Positions 32,515 to 42,618 of a stretch of DNA of 64,000 nucleotides are shown piece by piece. The DNA is from Deltaproteobacteria bacterium (GTDB taxonomy: Bacteria > Myxococcota_A > Polyangia > Polyangiales > Polyangiaceae): contig JACRCQ010000042.1 in NCBI GenBank assembly GCA_016218915.1, positions 124,001 through 188,000 on the forward strand, given 5' to 3'. Numbering within the stretch: the stretch's first letter is position 1; each line of letters starts with the position of its first letter. The translations under genes and the position numbers were made by a program. The notes below the pieces were generated by a model. That model saw nothing but the letters and a program-made list of their open reading frames with translations, was not told where the DNA came from and did no database searches.

Positions 32515-35500
32515 TCAGAAGGGGGAGATGGCGACGCCGCGGAAGGCGGTGTTGGTCGCGGCTGTGGCGAGCACCGTTGCTGGGGGATTCGCTGATCCAT
32601 CGTCAACAATCGCCACTACTCTGTTCGCCGTCTCGGTCGTGGTGGCGATCACGGTGACGTTCGCGCCGGTGAGCACAGCGGCAAGGCCGCGCACGCCTAC
32701 CGTGAGCCCGCCATTCATGGTGGGGGAACTCGTCCACACCGAGCCATCGAAGGTCCATTTCTGGATCCCGCCGCCACTCGAGGCTGCTCGATCATCGGCC
32801 ACGTAGAGGGTGTCGACCCCTGGCACGCCGGGGATGCGATCCAGCAACGCGAACGAATAATAGCTCGGGCCTGAAGCGGTCGGCATTCCGGGCAAGGACG
32901 TGGCGGTCACCGGGCCGCTTGTGGGCAGACCCGTACCGATGGTGAACACGTTGACGTAAGTGCCCGTGTTGGCCGAGCCGTACAATTGACCGCCGAAGAT
33001 GTGGTCAACCCGAATGTTGGCTGGCGCAGCCATGATCTGGGTGCCGCCTGTGGTGCCCAACGGGATGTACCAGACACCGGAGTTGGACCCGTGAGCCCAG
33101 AAGCCTGTACCATCGCTGGTGGCAGCGCCCCGAATATTCCCGGCGCTGAATGCTACGTCGAACCGTGTCGAGCTATCGACCGTTCCGGCCGCGTCAATAC
33201 GTCCAACCACGCGGTTATTGACCGCAGAAGTTGTGCCCGAGATTCCAGCAGTGCCTGGAACCGCGGCGTATCCCGCAACCGTCGTGTAGCGCCCATCCGC
33301 CGATCGCGACAGGCTGCCCTCGGAAGTTGATGATCCGGCAAGCGTTAGCGGCTGGTTTGCTCCACTCACGGCTACCGGAAGGTTGATAATCGCGCCTGCC
33401 AGGCTTCCGTCAGAGAGCTTCCTGGGTTCAACGAACCCAGCCGTCGCCGCCCCTCCAAGCGCTGCGCTGCCGTCCCCGACGCGAAGGACGCGGAACGTGA
33501 TCTCGCTCACACACGCTCCGGTGCAGAACGTGCTCGCACAGTCCGACGGCAGCGAGCATAGCTTGCCAAGGGCGCAAGCAGGGCACGTCCCGCCGCCGCA
33601 ATCGATGTCCGTCTCTGCCCCGTCTTTCACTCCGTCGACGCAGAGCGCTACGCAGGAGCCGCTGGCATTGCACGCGAGGCCAGCCCCGCAACTCGTGCCC
33701 GCAGGCAGAAGAGGATTGGACGGTACGCCCGCGGTGCACACATCGTTGGTGCACACGTTGCCGTCCACCGGCACGTCCGTGTCGAGGATCGCGTTGACGA
33801 TCGCCCCTGCACCGTCGCACTGGTTCTGGTGACAGTCGCCTGCGGTCTGCGAAGAAGTCACCGTTCCACCCGGTTGGAACGACAGCCCGCAGGTGTACGA
33901 GATGCAGGTCCGCGTCTGACACTCCGTGTCCGAGCCGGGGCAGGTTCCTGCAGCCACGCACTGCACGCACGCGCCGAGCCCATTGCAGAAGTTGCCGCCG
34001 ATCGTGCACGCAGCCCCGCTCGCGGTCGGCGGATTCGAAGGCACACCTGCCGTGCACACGTTGTCCGTGCACTCATTGGCGTCCACCGGCACGTCCGCGT
34101 TGTCGATCGCGTTGACTATGTTGCCGTTGCCGTCGCACTGGTTCTGGTGGCAATCGCCAGCGGTCTGCGATGAGGTCGCGGTTCCTGACGGCGTGTTGAA
34201 CACGCCGCACGTGTTGGAGTTGCACGTCCTCTGGTGACACTCCGTGTCCGTGCCAGCGCATTGCGTTGCGGCATTGCACTGCACGCACACCCCGCCGCCG
34301 TTGCAGAAGCTGCCGCCCCCTTGCGAGCAAGCCGTGTTGAGCGCGCTGTTCGGGTTGGAGGGCACGCCTGCGGTGCAGACGTCGGACGTGCACTGGTTGG
34401 CATCCACCGGCACGTCCGAGTTGAAGATCGCGTTCACGATGTTGCCGTTGCCGTCGCACTGGTTCTGATGGCAATCGCCTGCGGTCTGCGACGACGTGGC
34501 GGTCCCGGCGGTCATGTTCGACACGCCGCAGGTCCCGCTCGCGCATGTGCGGACGTGGCACTCCGTATCCGATCCGGAGCACTGCGTGGCCGCGTTGCAC
34601 TGCACGCACTGCCCGGTGCCGTTGCACACCGTTCCACCCACCGTGCACGTGGTGTTGATCGCAGTCGGCGGATTGCTCGGCACCCCTGCAGTGCACACGT
34701 CTGACGTGCACTCGAGGTTGTCTACCGGCAGATCCAGGTCGTCGTTGATCGTGATGACCAGGCCTGCGCCGTTGCAGACATCCGACTTGCAGTCCTTGGG
34801 CGTCTGCGCCGTTACCTTGGTGCCGTTCGCCGTGTAGTTGAAGCCGCAGACACCTGAAGTGCACGTGCGCGTGCGGCACTCTGTGTCGATGCCGGTGCAG
34901 TCTGCCGGGACGTTGCATCCCACGCAGTTGCCGTTTGCGTCGCACACCTTGGGAGCGCCGCAGCTGCTGCCAGCAGCTTCCGGCGGGTTCGAGGGCACGC
35001 CGTTCACGCATACGTCGGCTGTGCACAGGTTGCCGTCCACCGGCTTGTCCGTGTTGTCAGCCGCCGACGTGACCCCTCCGTTGCCATCGCACTCCGCGAG
35101 CTGGCAGTCGCCCGCGGTCTGCTGGGTCAGCGGTTTGCCAGCCGCCGCGTTCGAGAATCCGCACGCTCCGGCCGTGCATGTGCGCGTATGGCAGTCGGTG
35201 TCCGTGCCAGGGCAGGTGTTGGCCTGCAGGCACTGCACGCACTGTCCATTGGCGTTGCACACGCTGCCTCCGCCTGTGCTGCAGGTCGTTCCAGACTGCT
35301 TCGGCGGATTCGAAGGCACGCCGTTGGTGCAGATGTTGTCCGTGCAGTCGCTGGCATCCACCGGTACGTCGGAGTTGTTTGGCACGAGCTCGGTGTTGCC
35401 TGCGCCGTCGCATTGCGCGACCTGGCAATCGCCTGCGGTCTGCTGGGCCAGGGCAGTGCCAGCCGGCGCAAAGTCCCATCCGCAAGTTCCAGCCGTGCAC

Positions 35501-36834
35501 GTCTTGGTCTTGCACTCCGTGTTGGTGCCAGTACAATCCGCGGGCGACAGGCATCCGACGCAGTTGCCCGCGGAGTCGCACATGAGGTTCGTGCCGCAGG
35601 TCGTCCCTGACGACTTGGGCGGGTTCGACGGCGTGCCGTTCGTGCAGACGTCGTTGGTGCAATCCTTGTTGTCGACCGGCAGGTCCTGGTCGTTGTTGAC
35701 ATCGGCGACATTGCCTACGCCGTCGCATTGCTTGACTTTGCAGTCCCCTGCGGTCTGCAGCGGGTCAGGCAGCTTGGTTCCAACCGCGATGTTCTCGAAG
35801 CCGCAGACATTCGAGACGCACGATCGAATCTTGCAGTCTTCGTCCTGGCCTGGGCAGGTAGTTGGCACCACGCACTGGACACAAGTGCCACTGCCGCTGC
35901 AGTAGCTGCCTCCACTCTCGGTGCAGGCCTTGCCCGCTACGGAATTGGGATTGGATGGCACACCGTTCTGGCAGACGTCCTCGGTGCACTCTGTGTTGTC
36001 CTTGGGCACGTCCGAGTCGTCATTCACGTCGATGGTCGCACCCGCTCCGTCGCACTGCTTGATCTTGCAGTCGCCCGCGACCTGAGTGGTCAGGACCTTG
36101 CCCGATGATGCGAAGTCGAAACCGCACGTGCCAGCGTCGCACTTGCGCGTCTTGCACTCGTCGTCGACTCCAGGGCACTGCGATGGGATCGTGCACCCTG
36201 TGCACTGGCCACTTCCGTCGCACGCCAGGTCCGATCCGCATGGCGTACCCTTGGCAGAGGGCGGATTGGTCGGCGAGCCCGCGGTGCACACGTCGTCCGT
36301 GCACTCGACGTTGTCGACAGGTAGATCGGCGTCGTCGGTTGCTTGAACGACCGCCCCGTTGCCGTCACATTGGCTCACCTTGCAGTCGCCCGGCGTCTGC
36401 GTGGCGGTCTTGGTGCCTGAAGCCACGTCCTCGGTGCCGCACTTGCCGGCAGTGCAGGTGCGCGAGATGCACTCGTTGGCAGTGACAGGACAGTCGCCCG
36501 GCACAGTGCATTCGGGAGCGCCGCCTGTGCCACCTGCATCCGTGCCCCCCCCGCCGTCCTTGCCGCCGGCTCCGCCTGCGTCGCCGCCACCCTTTCCGCC
36601 AGCAGCGTCGGACGCGTCGCCGCCATCCTTGCCGGCGATACCGCCGCTTCCGCCGCCGCCTTTGCCGGCAGCGCCGCCCAGACCTCCGTCGTGGCCCGCA
36701 GCCCCGCCGGCCCCAGCCGCCGGTTCATCAGGGATCAGATCGCGATCCACCTTTGCGATGGCCTCGCAGCCGAACACGCCGGCTCCGAGCAGCCCCACGA
36801 GCACCCACCCTACAAAACGGCGATGACAAGCCAT
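32515..36834 (-). CDS. Giant Cys-rich repeat lipoprotein with C-terminal propeller-like domain
   Basis: 1439 residues. Signal peptide ends FGC with Cys23, followed by EAIAKVDRD, the same motif at the same position as in the 1254-residue protein. Residues 40-107 are a Gly/Ala/Asp stalk. From about 110 to 1065 lie nine tandem modules of about 84 residues. Each module has the order: C-PG-D-EC-x2-R-C, then CG, then a QT-x-GDC segment, CDG-x-G, a D-x-PVD stretch, and a CT-x-DVC-x-GVPSNPP ending. A Cys-rich link (about 1065-1105, DIDCGGGTCPAC) leads to a final roughly 330-residue beta-rich part with propeller-like elements (GVDTLYVADDRAASSGGGIQ). Probably a surface protein. The repeat array could recombine. 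Confidence 0.9.
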   Translation of the reverse strand: MACHRRFVGWVLVGLLGAGVFGCEAIAKVDRDLIPDEPAAGAGGAAGHDGGLGGAAGKGGGGSGGIAGKDGGDASDAAGGKGGGDAGGAGGKDGGGGTDAGGTGGAPECTVPGDCPVTANECISRTCTAGKCGTEDVASGTKTATQTPGDCKVSQCDGNGAVVQATDDADLPVDNVECTDDVCTAGSPTNPPSAKGTPCGSDLACDGSGQCTGCTIPSQCPGVDDECKTRKCDAGTCGFDFASSGKVLTTQVAGDCKIKQCDGAGATIDVNDDSDVPKDNTECTEDVCQNGVPSNPNSVAGKACTESGGSYCSGSGTCVQCVVPTTCPGQDEDCKIRSCVSNVCGFENIAVGTKLPDPLQTAGDCKVKQCDGVGNVADVNNDQDLPVDNKDCTNDVCTNGTPSNPPKSSGTTCGTNLMCDSAGNCVGCLSPADCTGTNTECKTKTCTAGTCGWDFAPAGTALAQQTAGDCQVAQCDGAGNTELVPNNSDVPVDASDCTDNICTNGVPSNPPKQSGTTCSTGGGSVCNANGQCVQCLQANTCPGTDTDCHTRTCTAGACGFSNAAAGKPLTQQTAGDCQLAECDGNGGVTSAADNTDKPVDGNLCTADVCVNGVPSNPPEAAGSSCGAPKVCDANGNCVGCNVPADCTGIDTECRTRTCTSGVCGFNYTANGTKVTAQTPKDCKSDVCNGAGLVITINDDLDLPVDNLECTSDVCTAGVPSNPPTAINTTCTVGGTVCNGTGQCVQCNAATQCSGSDTECHVRTCASGTCGVSNMTAGTATSSQTAGDCHQNQCDGNGNIVNAIFNSDVPVDANQCTSDVCTAGVPSNPNSALNTACSQGGGSFCNGGGVCVQCNAATQCAGTDTECHQRTCNSNTCGVFNTPSGTATSSQTAGDCHQNQCDGNGNIVNAIDNADVPVDANECTDNVCTAGVPSNPPTASGAACTIGGNFCNGLGACVQCVAAGTCPGSDTECQTRTCISYTCGLSFQPGGTVTSSQTAGDCHQNQCDGAGAIVNAILDTDVPVDGNVCTNDVCTAGVPSNPLLPAGTSCGAGLACNASGSCVALCVDGVKDGAETDIDCGGGTCPACALGKLCSLPSDCASTFCTGACVSEITFRVLRVGDGSAALGGAATAGFVEPRKLSDGSLAGAIINLPVAVSGANQPLTLAGSSTSEGSLSRSADGRYTTVAGYAAVPGTAGISGTTSAVNNRVVGRIDAAGTVDSSTRFDVAFSAGNIRGAATSDGTGFWAHGSNSGVWYIPLGTTGGTQIMAAPANIRVDHIFGGQLYGSANTGTYVNVFTIGTGLPTSGPVTATSLPGMPTASGPSYYSFALLDRIPGVPGVDTLYVADDRAASSGGGIQKWTFDGSVWTSSPTMNGGLTVGVRGLAAVLTGANVTVIATTTETANRVVAIVDDGSANPPATVLATAATNTAFRGVAISPF
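33720..36500 (-). repeat. Nine tandem ~250-bp repeats in the giant lipoprotein gene
   Basis: Each unit encodes about 84 residues and is recognisable by the CDG-x-G core followed by a VPSNP-type tail; boundaries are approximate. The units nearest the 3' end (plus-strand positions about 33.7-34.6 kb) are the most alike, for example sharing NQCDGNGNIVNAI in consecutive copies, suggesting recent duplication there. Confidence 0.75.
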
Positions 36835-36835
36835 G

Positions 36836-36850
36836 GTTCAACTCCTGAAC
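36836..36850 (-). promoter_or_regulatory. Ribosome binding site in a hairpin loop
   Basis: Just before the ATG of the giant lipoprotein gene, the minus strand reads GTTCA-GGAGT-TGAAC, placing the Shine-Dalgarno AGGAG at the edge and loop of a 5-bp hairpin. Spacing to the ATG is normal. Could modulate translation; the stem is weak. Confidence 0.35.
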
Positions 36851-37025
36851 GCGCAAGGTCTTGACGACCCGATGACAGGACGATCCCCAGAGGATACGCG
36901 CGCTCGGAGAGCACGGCCAGGGCAACCGCATGGCGATGCGCCAGGTTCCAGACTTCGATCGAACGCGCGTTTGAACGGGCCAGAGGTCCCGTCCGCGTGC
37001 TCGGCTCGTCAGCAAGGGGTTCGGC

Positions 37026-40000
37026 CTACTTGCGACCAAACAGACGCACGTGTGCGCCCCAGCACGCGTCGCTAACCGCAAATCGCAGCGCTTCTCCCAT
37101 CAGCTCGTTCGCGATCAGAATCGTGCGGCGCTCGTCAGGACGGGACGTAGCAAGCGCCTTGGGCGCAAGGCTCCGGGCAACCACGCGCAAATCGCGCGAC
37201 ATCGTAACCGCGATCCGCAACGCGCGGCTCCGCTCCTCTGCCTCCCAGATCGGGTACTCGGCGCGCACGTCCACGTTGTCCTCCTCGGCGATGCGCTCGA
37301 GGTCCTTTCGCGCGCGACGAGGCAGCGCTGACATCACGCGCTTGCGGAACTCCGGATCCCCTTCGGAGCCGTTGCTGTCCACGCAGGCCACGAGAAGCCC
37401 CAGCCATTGGCTTCGGCTCAGGCCGTGGATCATCCCGGACCCGGCTGCCACACAGGCGATCATCCAGCAGGCTTCGAACATCCCCTGCGGGAACCCAGGT
37501 CCTGTCACCTGGTCTGCGCCGAACACCAGGCTGCGCGTCTCGGTCATGAGCAACGTGAGCGCGCGCTGCCCCCCACGGTACACCGTGAGCGGCTTGGCGC
37601 CGAGCGCTGCTGCCAGAGCCCGCACCGCGACCGCAGCGGAGAATCCTTCGGGAAGACGCGCCAGCCCGGCGATGACCTCTGGCCCCACCGGGAACACGGT
37701 GTGGATCTGGCTGTCGAGCACCTGCACCACACGACGCAGCGCGCGCGTGCGCGTAGGGCCCACCAGCAGCGTCAACGCGTCGTCGGGCAGCAACGAGTTC
37801 GGGATCGGCTCCAGCGCACCTGCTCCGGCAATCTCCGCGTTCTCGTCGCCAAGCAGCGAGGCGGCGGTCGCGGCATAGGCAGCGCAGCCGCTCATGCCCA
37901 TGCGATGGCAGATCGACGCGATCGCCTGGTAGGCCTCCTGGCAGAAGGGGTCGATCTGGACCGCACCGCGAAGCTCCGCGAGCGCGCCTTGATCGTTGCT
38001 GCCCACCAGCCCGAACCCGAGCGCGAGCCTCGGCTCGGTCGACTTGGGGAACATCTCCACGGTGGTGCGAAGATGCATGTCCGCCAGCTCCGGAGTGCGG
38101 AGCTTTCCCCGGTAGACGCGGGCCACGGACATGCGCAGCGCAAGCTTTCCGGGCGCTGAAGCGGGAGCGCGATCGGACACGCGGTCTGCCAGGGCGACGT
38201 AGCGCTGCCACGCGCCGGTGCGCTGGAAGTAGGCTTCGATCGTGGGGAGTACGGCAGGCACCGAGACCGCGATCTCGAACCCCTTCTCGATGGCCTCCTG
38301 CGTGCCGCTATGATCGCCAAGCTCCTTGTCCGAGATCGTCGCGGTCGCCAGCAGCGCGTCGAGCCTTTCCTCTGGCGTGCCCACGGCGCCGAGCTGCCTG
38401 TACAGATCGCGCGCCGGCTGCGATTGCCCAAGGTGCGCGTAGACCTCGGCCAGACGCACATACGCTTCGCGAGGCACAGGAATGTCCTGGGGCTGGGTCA
38501 CCAACGGCTCGAGAATCGCTCGCGCCTGCTCGTACTCGCCCAGCTGCAGCGACAGCAGGGTCGCCTGCCGGTACAACGCGTCGCTCCGGGCAGGCGCGTC
38601 GGTCACGATCGAAGCGAGCTTCTGCCAGGTCTGCACCGCGTTCTGCCACTGCTTGTCGCGCTCGTAGAGGCCGGCCAGGAACGACACCAGCTGAGGCGCG
38701 GGCACGGCGCGCACAGCCTTGTCCATCTCCGCGATGGCGTCGTGGATGCGTCCCATCCGATCGGACAGCACTCGCGCACGACGCTGCAGCATCTCCACGC
38801 GCCGCGGCTCGTCGCGAACCGCTGCGAGGTGGTCTGCCATCAGCTGCGCTAGCTCCGCCCACTCCTCTTCCTTCTCGATCACCCCTGCAGCGCGCTCGAA
38901 TGCCACCACGTGGTCTGGCTGGCGCGCCAGGACCGAACGGTAGGCCTGCACCGCCGACATCGGCGTGCCGAGCTGCTGCATGTGCACGTCGCCCGCTTCC
39001 AGCCAGGCCGCTGCCACGTTGTGCGAATCGGCCGATGCCTCGGCGATGCGCTGGCAGGACTGCACCACGGAGCGCCAATCCGAAGCGGTGATCGCGAGCC
39101 TGCGCAGGCCGTGAAGCGCTGCGATGTTGTCGGCCATGGCCTTGAGCGACTCGCCGTAGATGTCCAGCGCACCCGAGCGATCGCCGTTGTTCTCCGCTAC
39201 CGCACCAGCCGCGAAGAGAAGCAGCGCCCTCGAAGCGGGGTGCTCGACCTGGCGCGCACCGCGGACCATCACCGGCACTGCACCCACCAGCTCCCTGCGT
39301 CGCATCAACACCGAGGCGAGCCCTTCCAATGCCTGCACATCGGCCGGTCGGTTCGCCAGCGTCCTGGTGCACGCCTCCTCCACGTCCGCCAGCGAGCCTC
39401 CGCTGTACATCAGGCCGAACATCCGCTGGCGACAGGCTGCAGCTGCCCAACGTCGGTCCGCGGTGTGGCCCGCGGCTTCGGCGAGCCAGCGGTGGGCTGC
39501 GGACGAATGCCCTGCAGTGAACGCGGTGCGAAGCCGATCGAGCACGAGGAAGCGACGTCCCGGGCCGCAGGCCATGGCTTCTTCGACGAGGATCGCAGCG
39601 CGCGGGAGCTCGCCGAGCCTGAATTCATGCAAGCGCGCAGCACGGGCCAGCAGCCCGGCCCGCGTCGCAGGGTGCGTCTTGCTCCCCAGCAATGCGCGAA
39701 GATCCGAGCTGCACGCCCGCCAATCGGACTGCACCTCGTGGATGCGCAGACGCGCCCACTGGGCGTTCTCGCACCCTGGGCAGGCGGAGATCGCGCGATC
39801 CAGGGCCTGCAGCGCCTTGGCCGGCTCATTGAGACGCAGCTCGTAGATCGAAGCCGCGCGCACCAGGGCCGCTGCCTTCGCCGCAGGCTCGGTCTCGAGA
39901 CCTGCCCGGGCCTCGTACATCGCCGCCAGACGCGCCGACTGCCCGGCGCCGCGCAGCACCCTCTCCAGAGCCATCGCTGCGGGAACATAGGTCGGCAGCT

Positions 40001-42491
40001 TGGAAAGCGATGATTCGTAGGCGCTGACCGCGTCATCGATGCGTCCCAGCCGTGCTTCGAGAATCCATCCAGCGCGGTACAATCGCGCCGCGGCATCCTC
40101 CGGCCGCCCTGCCAACCCGGCGAGCCGCCTCTCCAGCCCCACCGCTTCATCCCAGCGCGACTGCTGCACTAGGATCCGCAGCATGCCCTCCAGCGCACCC
40201 TCATGGTCCGGCGCCTTTTCGAGCACGCGCGCGTAGGCGCCAAGCGCCCTGCCGGCATCCGCAAGACGCGTCTCGACCATCACCGCGATCCGGTAGAGCG
40301 AGGCCACGAGCGTAGGCGGGTGCGTGAGCAGCCGCGCCTGCGACTCGAGCACCGCAACCATCTCCGCCCATTGGGCGCTCTCGCCCAACGCCCGTCCGAG
40401 CTGCATCAGCACAGGCAGCTCGTCCTGCTCTCCCAGTGCGCTCTTGAGAAGCGGAACGGCCCGATCCGGCCCATGCGCCGCGAGATGCAGCGAAGCGAGC
40501 TCCCATCGCAGCGCCCTCGCCAGGCGTGTGTCGCGCGCGGATTCGACCGCCTTCTCGTAGAGCGACGCTACTCCGTCGAGATCCCGACGCTCGCGCAGGA
40601 TGCGCTCGATCAGATCGAACGCGAGAAGCTGCGTGGGATCAAGGGCGAGCGCGCGCTCGCAGTAGCCCATCGCCTCCTGCACGTTGTCCAGCCGTCCGGC
40701 GTACAGGTCCGCAATGCGGACGTAGCGGGCGGCGCGCGCCGCCGGCGCTGTCACGCGCTCAGCCTCGGCCCTGAGCAGCCCCACGAGCAGGTCCCAGCGC
40801 TCGAGCCTGATGCAGAGCGCTTCGAGCGACTCGGCAGCGGCCATGAAGGTCGGCATGGCCTCCAGCGCGGATTGAAACGCTGCCAGCGCCTTGTCCGGCT
40901 GCTGCTGGGTCTCGGCCAGCACACCGAGCTTGAAGCACACGCTCGCCCGCACCACGGGCTCATGCGTGAGCGACAGGATGCGGTTATAGACTCCTTCGAG
41001 CCGCGTGGTGTCGGCGCGGGACTCGAGCACCGCTGCGAGCTTGAAGAGCGGCCCGAGCTCGCCCGGCACCACCGACGACGCGAGCTCGTAGGCGGTCGCC
41101 GCCGCCGCAGCGTCGTGCGCCGCCTCCCAGAGCACGTCACCCGCTCGATCGTAGAGCTGGCTCGCGGTCGGCGCATCGTCTTCGAGCTGCCGCGCGTGCG
41201 ACTGCATGATCTGCCCGTAGTCCGCCCATGCCTCGGCACGATGCAGGATCGGCTCGAGCGCTGATCGCGCGAACACGTCGTTGGCGTCCACGGCCACGGC
41301 GCGCTCGAGCGATGCCCTCGCCCCAGCGACGTCGCTCAGATATGCTTCGCGCACAGTCCCTGATGCCACCAGCCACGCTGCCTGGACCTCCGGATCCGCG
41401 ATGTGCGCAGCAAGCTGGTCCCAGATCGTCGTGGCTTCCGGCCACCGCGTATGCCTCGCATACAGACACGCAAGCGCAAGAGCGGACGCAAGGTCGGTGG
41501 CGTCGACCGACACCGCTTCCTTGAGGTACGTCTCCGCGACGTCGGGCTTGGCCCCGACCAGCTCCTCGAGCGCAGCCATCCGACAGAGCAGATCAACCCG
41601 CTCTGCAGGGCTTGCCGCACGATCGAGCTCGACCCGTGCGTGCTGCAGCACGTCGGGCAGACGTCCGGTGTGCTCGGCAGCCCAGCGGCGCGCCGACGCG
41701 ACCACGCGCGATCCTCCTGCAATGGTCTCCGCCTTGGAAAGCAGTGCCTCGCCGCGTGCGGTGTCGCCTGCCAGATCAATCGATATCCTGGCAGCGGCCA
41801 CGAGCATCCACCCCGCGTGATCCGGACGAGACGCCCTGAGCGCATCAGCCTCACGGACCAGCTGCGTGTAGGGATCAGCCCACACGCCAAGCTCGGAAGC
41901 GGGATCACCGGGCGGCGTGGATCGCGGCTGGGGCTCCGCAGGCATCGGCGGCGGCGGTGGCGGAATCGATTTGCGCGCCTGCACCGCAGGGGGAGAAGGC
42001 GATGCGGCCGCACCTCCGATGGGCAGCGTGCGCCCTGCGGGACGCGCCGGTCGGGCAGCGCCGCCTTGTGAAGGACGAGCCACGTTGGGCATGGCACGCG
42101 TGGGGATCGATGCAGCCTTGTCCGCAGCAGGGGCTTGCGGCGAATCGACCACCGTCGCAGGCGATGGCGTCTGCGCAGCCGCTGGAAGCGGGGGCGGAGG
42201 CCGGCTCGGTCTGGCAGGTTTCGGCGGGGGCGCGGATGCTCGCCCGGAACGCGGACCGCCCTTCTGCGAGGCTGGATCGAGCCAGCCCCCGTCGAGGTCG
42301 GTCATGCTCCCCTGCCGCGGTCGCGGCTCCCCTGGCTTTGCAGGCGGAACATGCCCCTGCTTGAGCTTGGTGGTCGCTGGCTCCTCGCTCAGCACCTCCA
42401 CCGCGCTGTCATCGACTTCGGTTACGTCGCCCGAGCCGGTGCGCGCACCGCCTCGTCCCTTCGTACCTTCGTCCGGCCCTGCCATGGTCAT
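37026..42491 (-). CDS. Very long TPR protein
   Basis: 1821 residues from the ATG giving MTMAGPDEGTKG, which has GGAG 12 bases upstream; an in-frame ATG at 42509 is the alternative. The first roughly 215 residues are disordered, rich in Pro, Ala and Arg. The rest is an almost unbroken array of helix pairs with TPR spacing (ALAAFQSALEAMPTFMAAAESLEAL, AMGYCERALALDPTQLLAFDLIE, AVSAYESSLSKLPTYVPAAMALE). The last roughly 300 residues form a different domain (ALTLLVGPTRTRALRRVVQVLD, GGQRALTLLMTETRSLVFGAD, EFRKRVMSALPRRARKDLERI). No signal peptide. Proteins of this build are found in myxobacteria beside secretion or motility genes; its partners here are unknown. Divergent from the lipoprotein gene at 42619. 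Confidence 0.88.
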   Translation of the reverse strand: MTMAGPDEGTKGRGGARTGSGDVTEVDDSAVEVLSEEPATTKLKQGHVPPAKPGEPRPRQGSMTDLDGGWLDPASQKGGPRSGRASAPPPKPARPSRPPPPLPAAAQTPSPATVVDSPQAPAADKAASIPTRAMPNVARPSQGGAARPARPAGRTLPIGGAAASPSPPAVQARKSIPPPPPPMPAEPQPRSTPPGDPASELGVWADPYTQLVREADALRASRPDHAGWMLVAAARISIDLAGDTARGEALLSKAETIAGGSRVVASARRWAAEHTGRLPDVLQHARVELDRAASPAERVDLLCRMAALEELVGAKPDVAETYLKEAVSVDATDLASALALACLYARHTRWPEATTIWDQLAAHIADPEVQAAWLVASGTVREAYLSDVAGARASLERAVAVDANDVFARSALEPILHRAEAWADYGQIMQSHARQLEDDAPTASQLYDRAGDVLWEAAHDAAAAATAYELASSVVPGELGPLFKLAAVLESRADTTRLEGVYNRILSLTHEPVVRASVCFKLGVLAETQQQPDKALAAFQSALEAMPTFMAAAESLEALCIRLERWDLLVGLLRAEAERVTAPAARAARYVRIADLYAGRLDNVQEAMGYCERALALDPTQLLAFDLIERILRERRDLDGVASLYEKAVESARDTRLARALRWELASLHLAAHGPDRAVPLLKSALGEQDELPVLMQLGRALGESAQWAEMVAVLESQARLLTHPPTLVASLYRIAVMVETRLADAGRALGAYARVLEKAPDHEGALEGMLRILVQQSRWDEAVGLERRLAGLAGRPEDAAARLYRAGWILEARLGRIDDAVSAYESSLSKLPTYVPAAMALERVLRGAGQSARLAAMYEARAGLETEPAAKAAALVRAASIYELRLNEPAKALQALDRAISACPGCENAQWARLRIHEVQSDWRACSSDLRALLGSKTHPATRAGLLARAARLHEFRLGELPRAAILVEEAMACGPGRRFLVLDRLRTAFTAGHSSAAHRWLAEAAGHTADRRWAAAACRQRMFGLMYSGGSLADVEEACTRTLANRPADVQALEGLASVLMRRRELVGAVPVMVRGARQVEHPASRALLLFAAGAVAENNGDRSGALDIYGESLKAMADNIAALHGLRRLAITASDWRSVVQSCQRIAEASADSHNVAAAWLEAGDVHMQQLGTPMSAVQAYRSVLARQPDHVVAFERAAGVIEKEEEWAELAQLMADHLAAVRDEPRRVEMLQRRARVLSDRMGRIHDAIAEMDKAVRAVPAPQLVSFLAGLYERDKQWQNAVQTWQKLASIVTDAPARSDALYRQATLLSLQLGEYEQARAILEPLVTQPQDIPVPREAYVRLAEVYAHLGQSQPARDLYRQLGAVGTPEERLDALLATATISDKELGDHSGTQEAIEKGFEIAVSVPAVLPTIEAYFQRTGAWQRYVALADRVSDRAPASAPGKLALRMSVARVYRGKLRTPELADMHLRTTVEMFPKSTEPRLALGFGLVGSNDQGALAELRGAVQIDPFCQEAYQAIASICHRMGMSGCAAYAATAASLLGDENAEIAGAGALEPIPNSLLPDDALTLLVGPTRTRALRRVVQVLDSQIHTVFPVGPEVIAGLARLPEGFSAAVAVRALAAALGAKPLTVYRGGQRALTLLMTETRSLVFGADQVTGPGFPQGMFEACWMIACVAAGSGMIHGLSRSQWLGLLVACVDSNGSEGDPEFRKRVMSALPRRARKDLERIAEEDNVDVRAEYPIWEAEERSRALRIAVTMSRDLRVVARSLAPKALATSRPDERRTILIANELMGEALRFAVSDACWGAHVRLFGRK

Positions 42492-42618
42492 CCACGTTAG
42501 TCGCTCCATCGGGGATCGAGCAATGCAAACCCGGATCCCCGGCAACGCACCCCGGGCGCATGCGCACCCATGTCCGGACCACTTGTTGGTATCATCGGGG
42601 GAACCATCCGGAGGTCCC

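Noticed and set aside
33383..36826. Several plus-strand frames opposite the 1439-aa lipoprotein, up to 355 codons
   Set aside because: Repetitive shadows of the Cys modules on the other strand.
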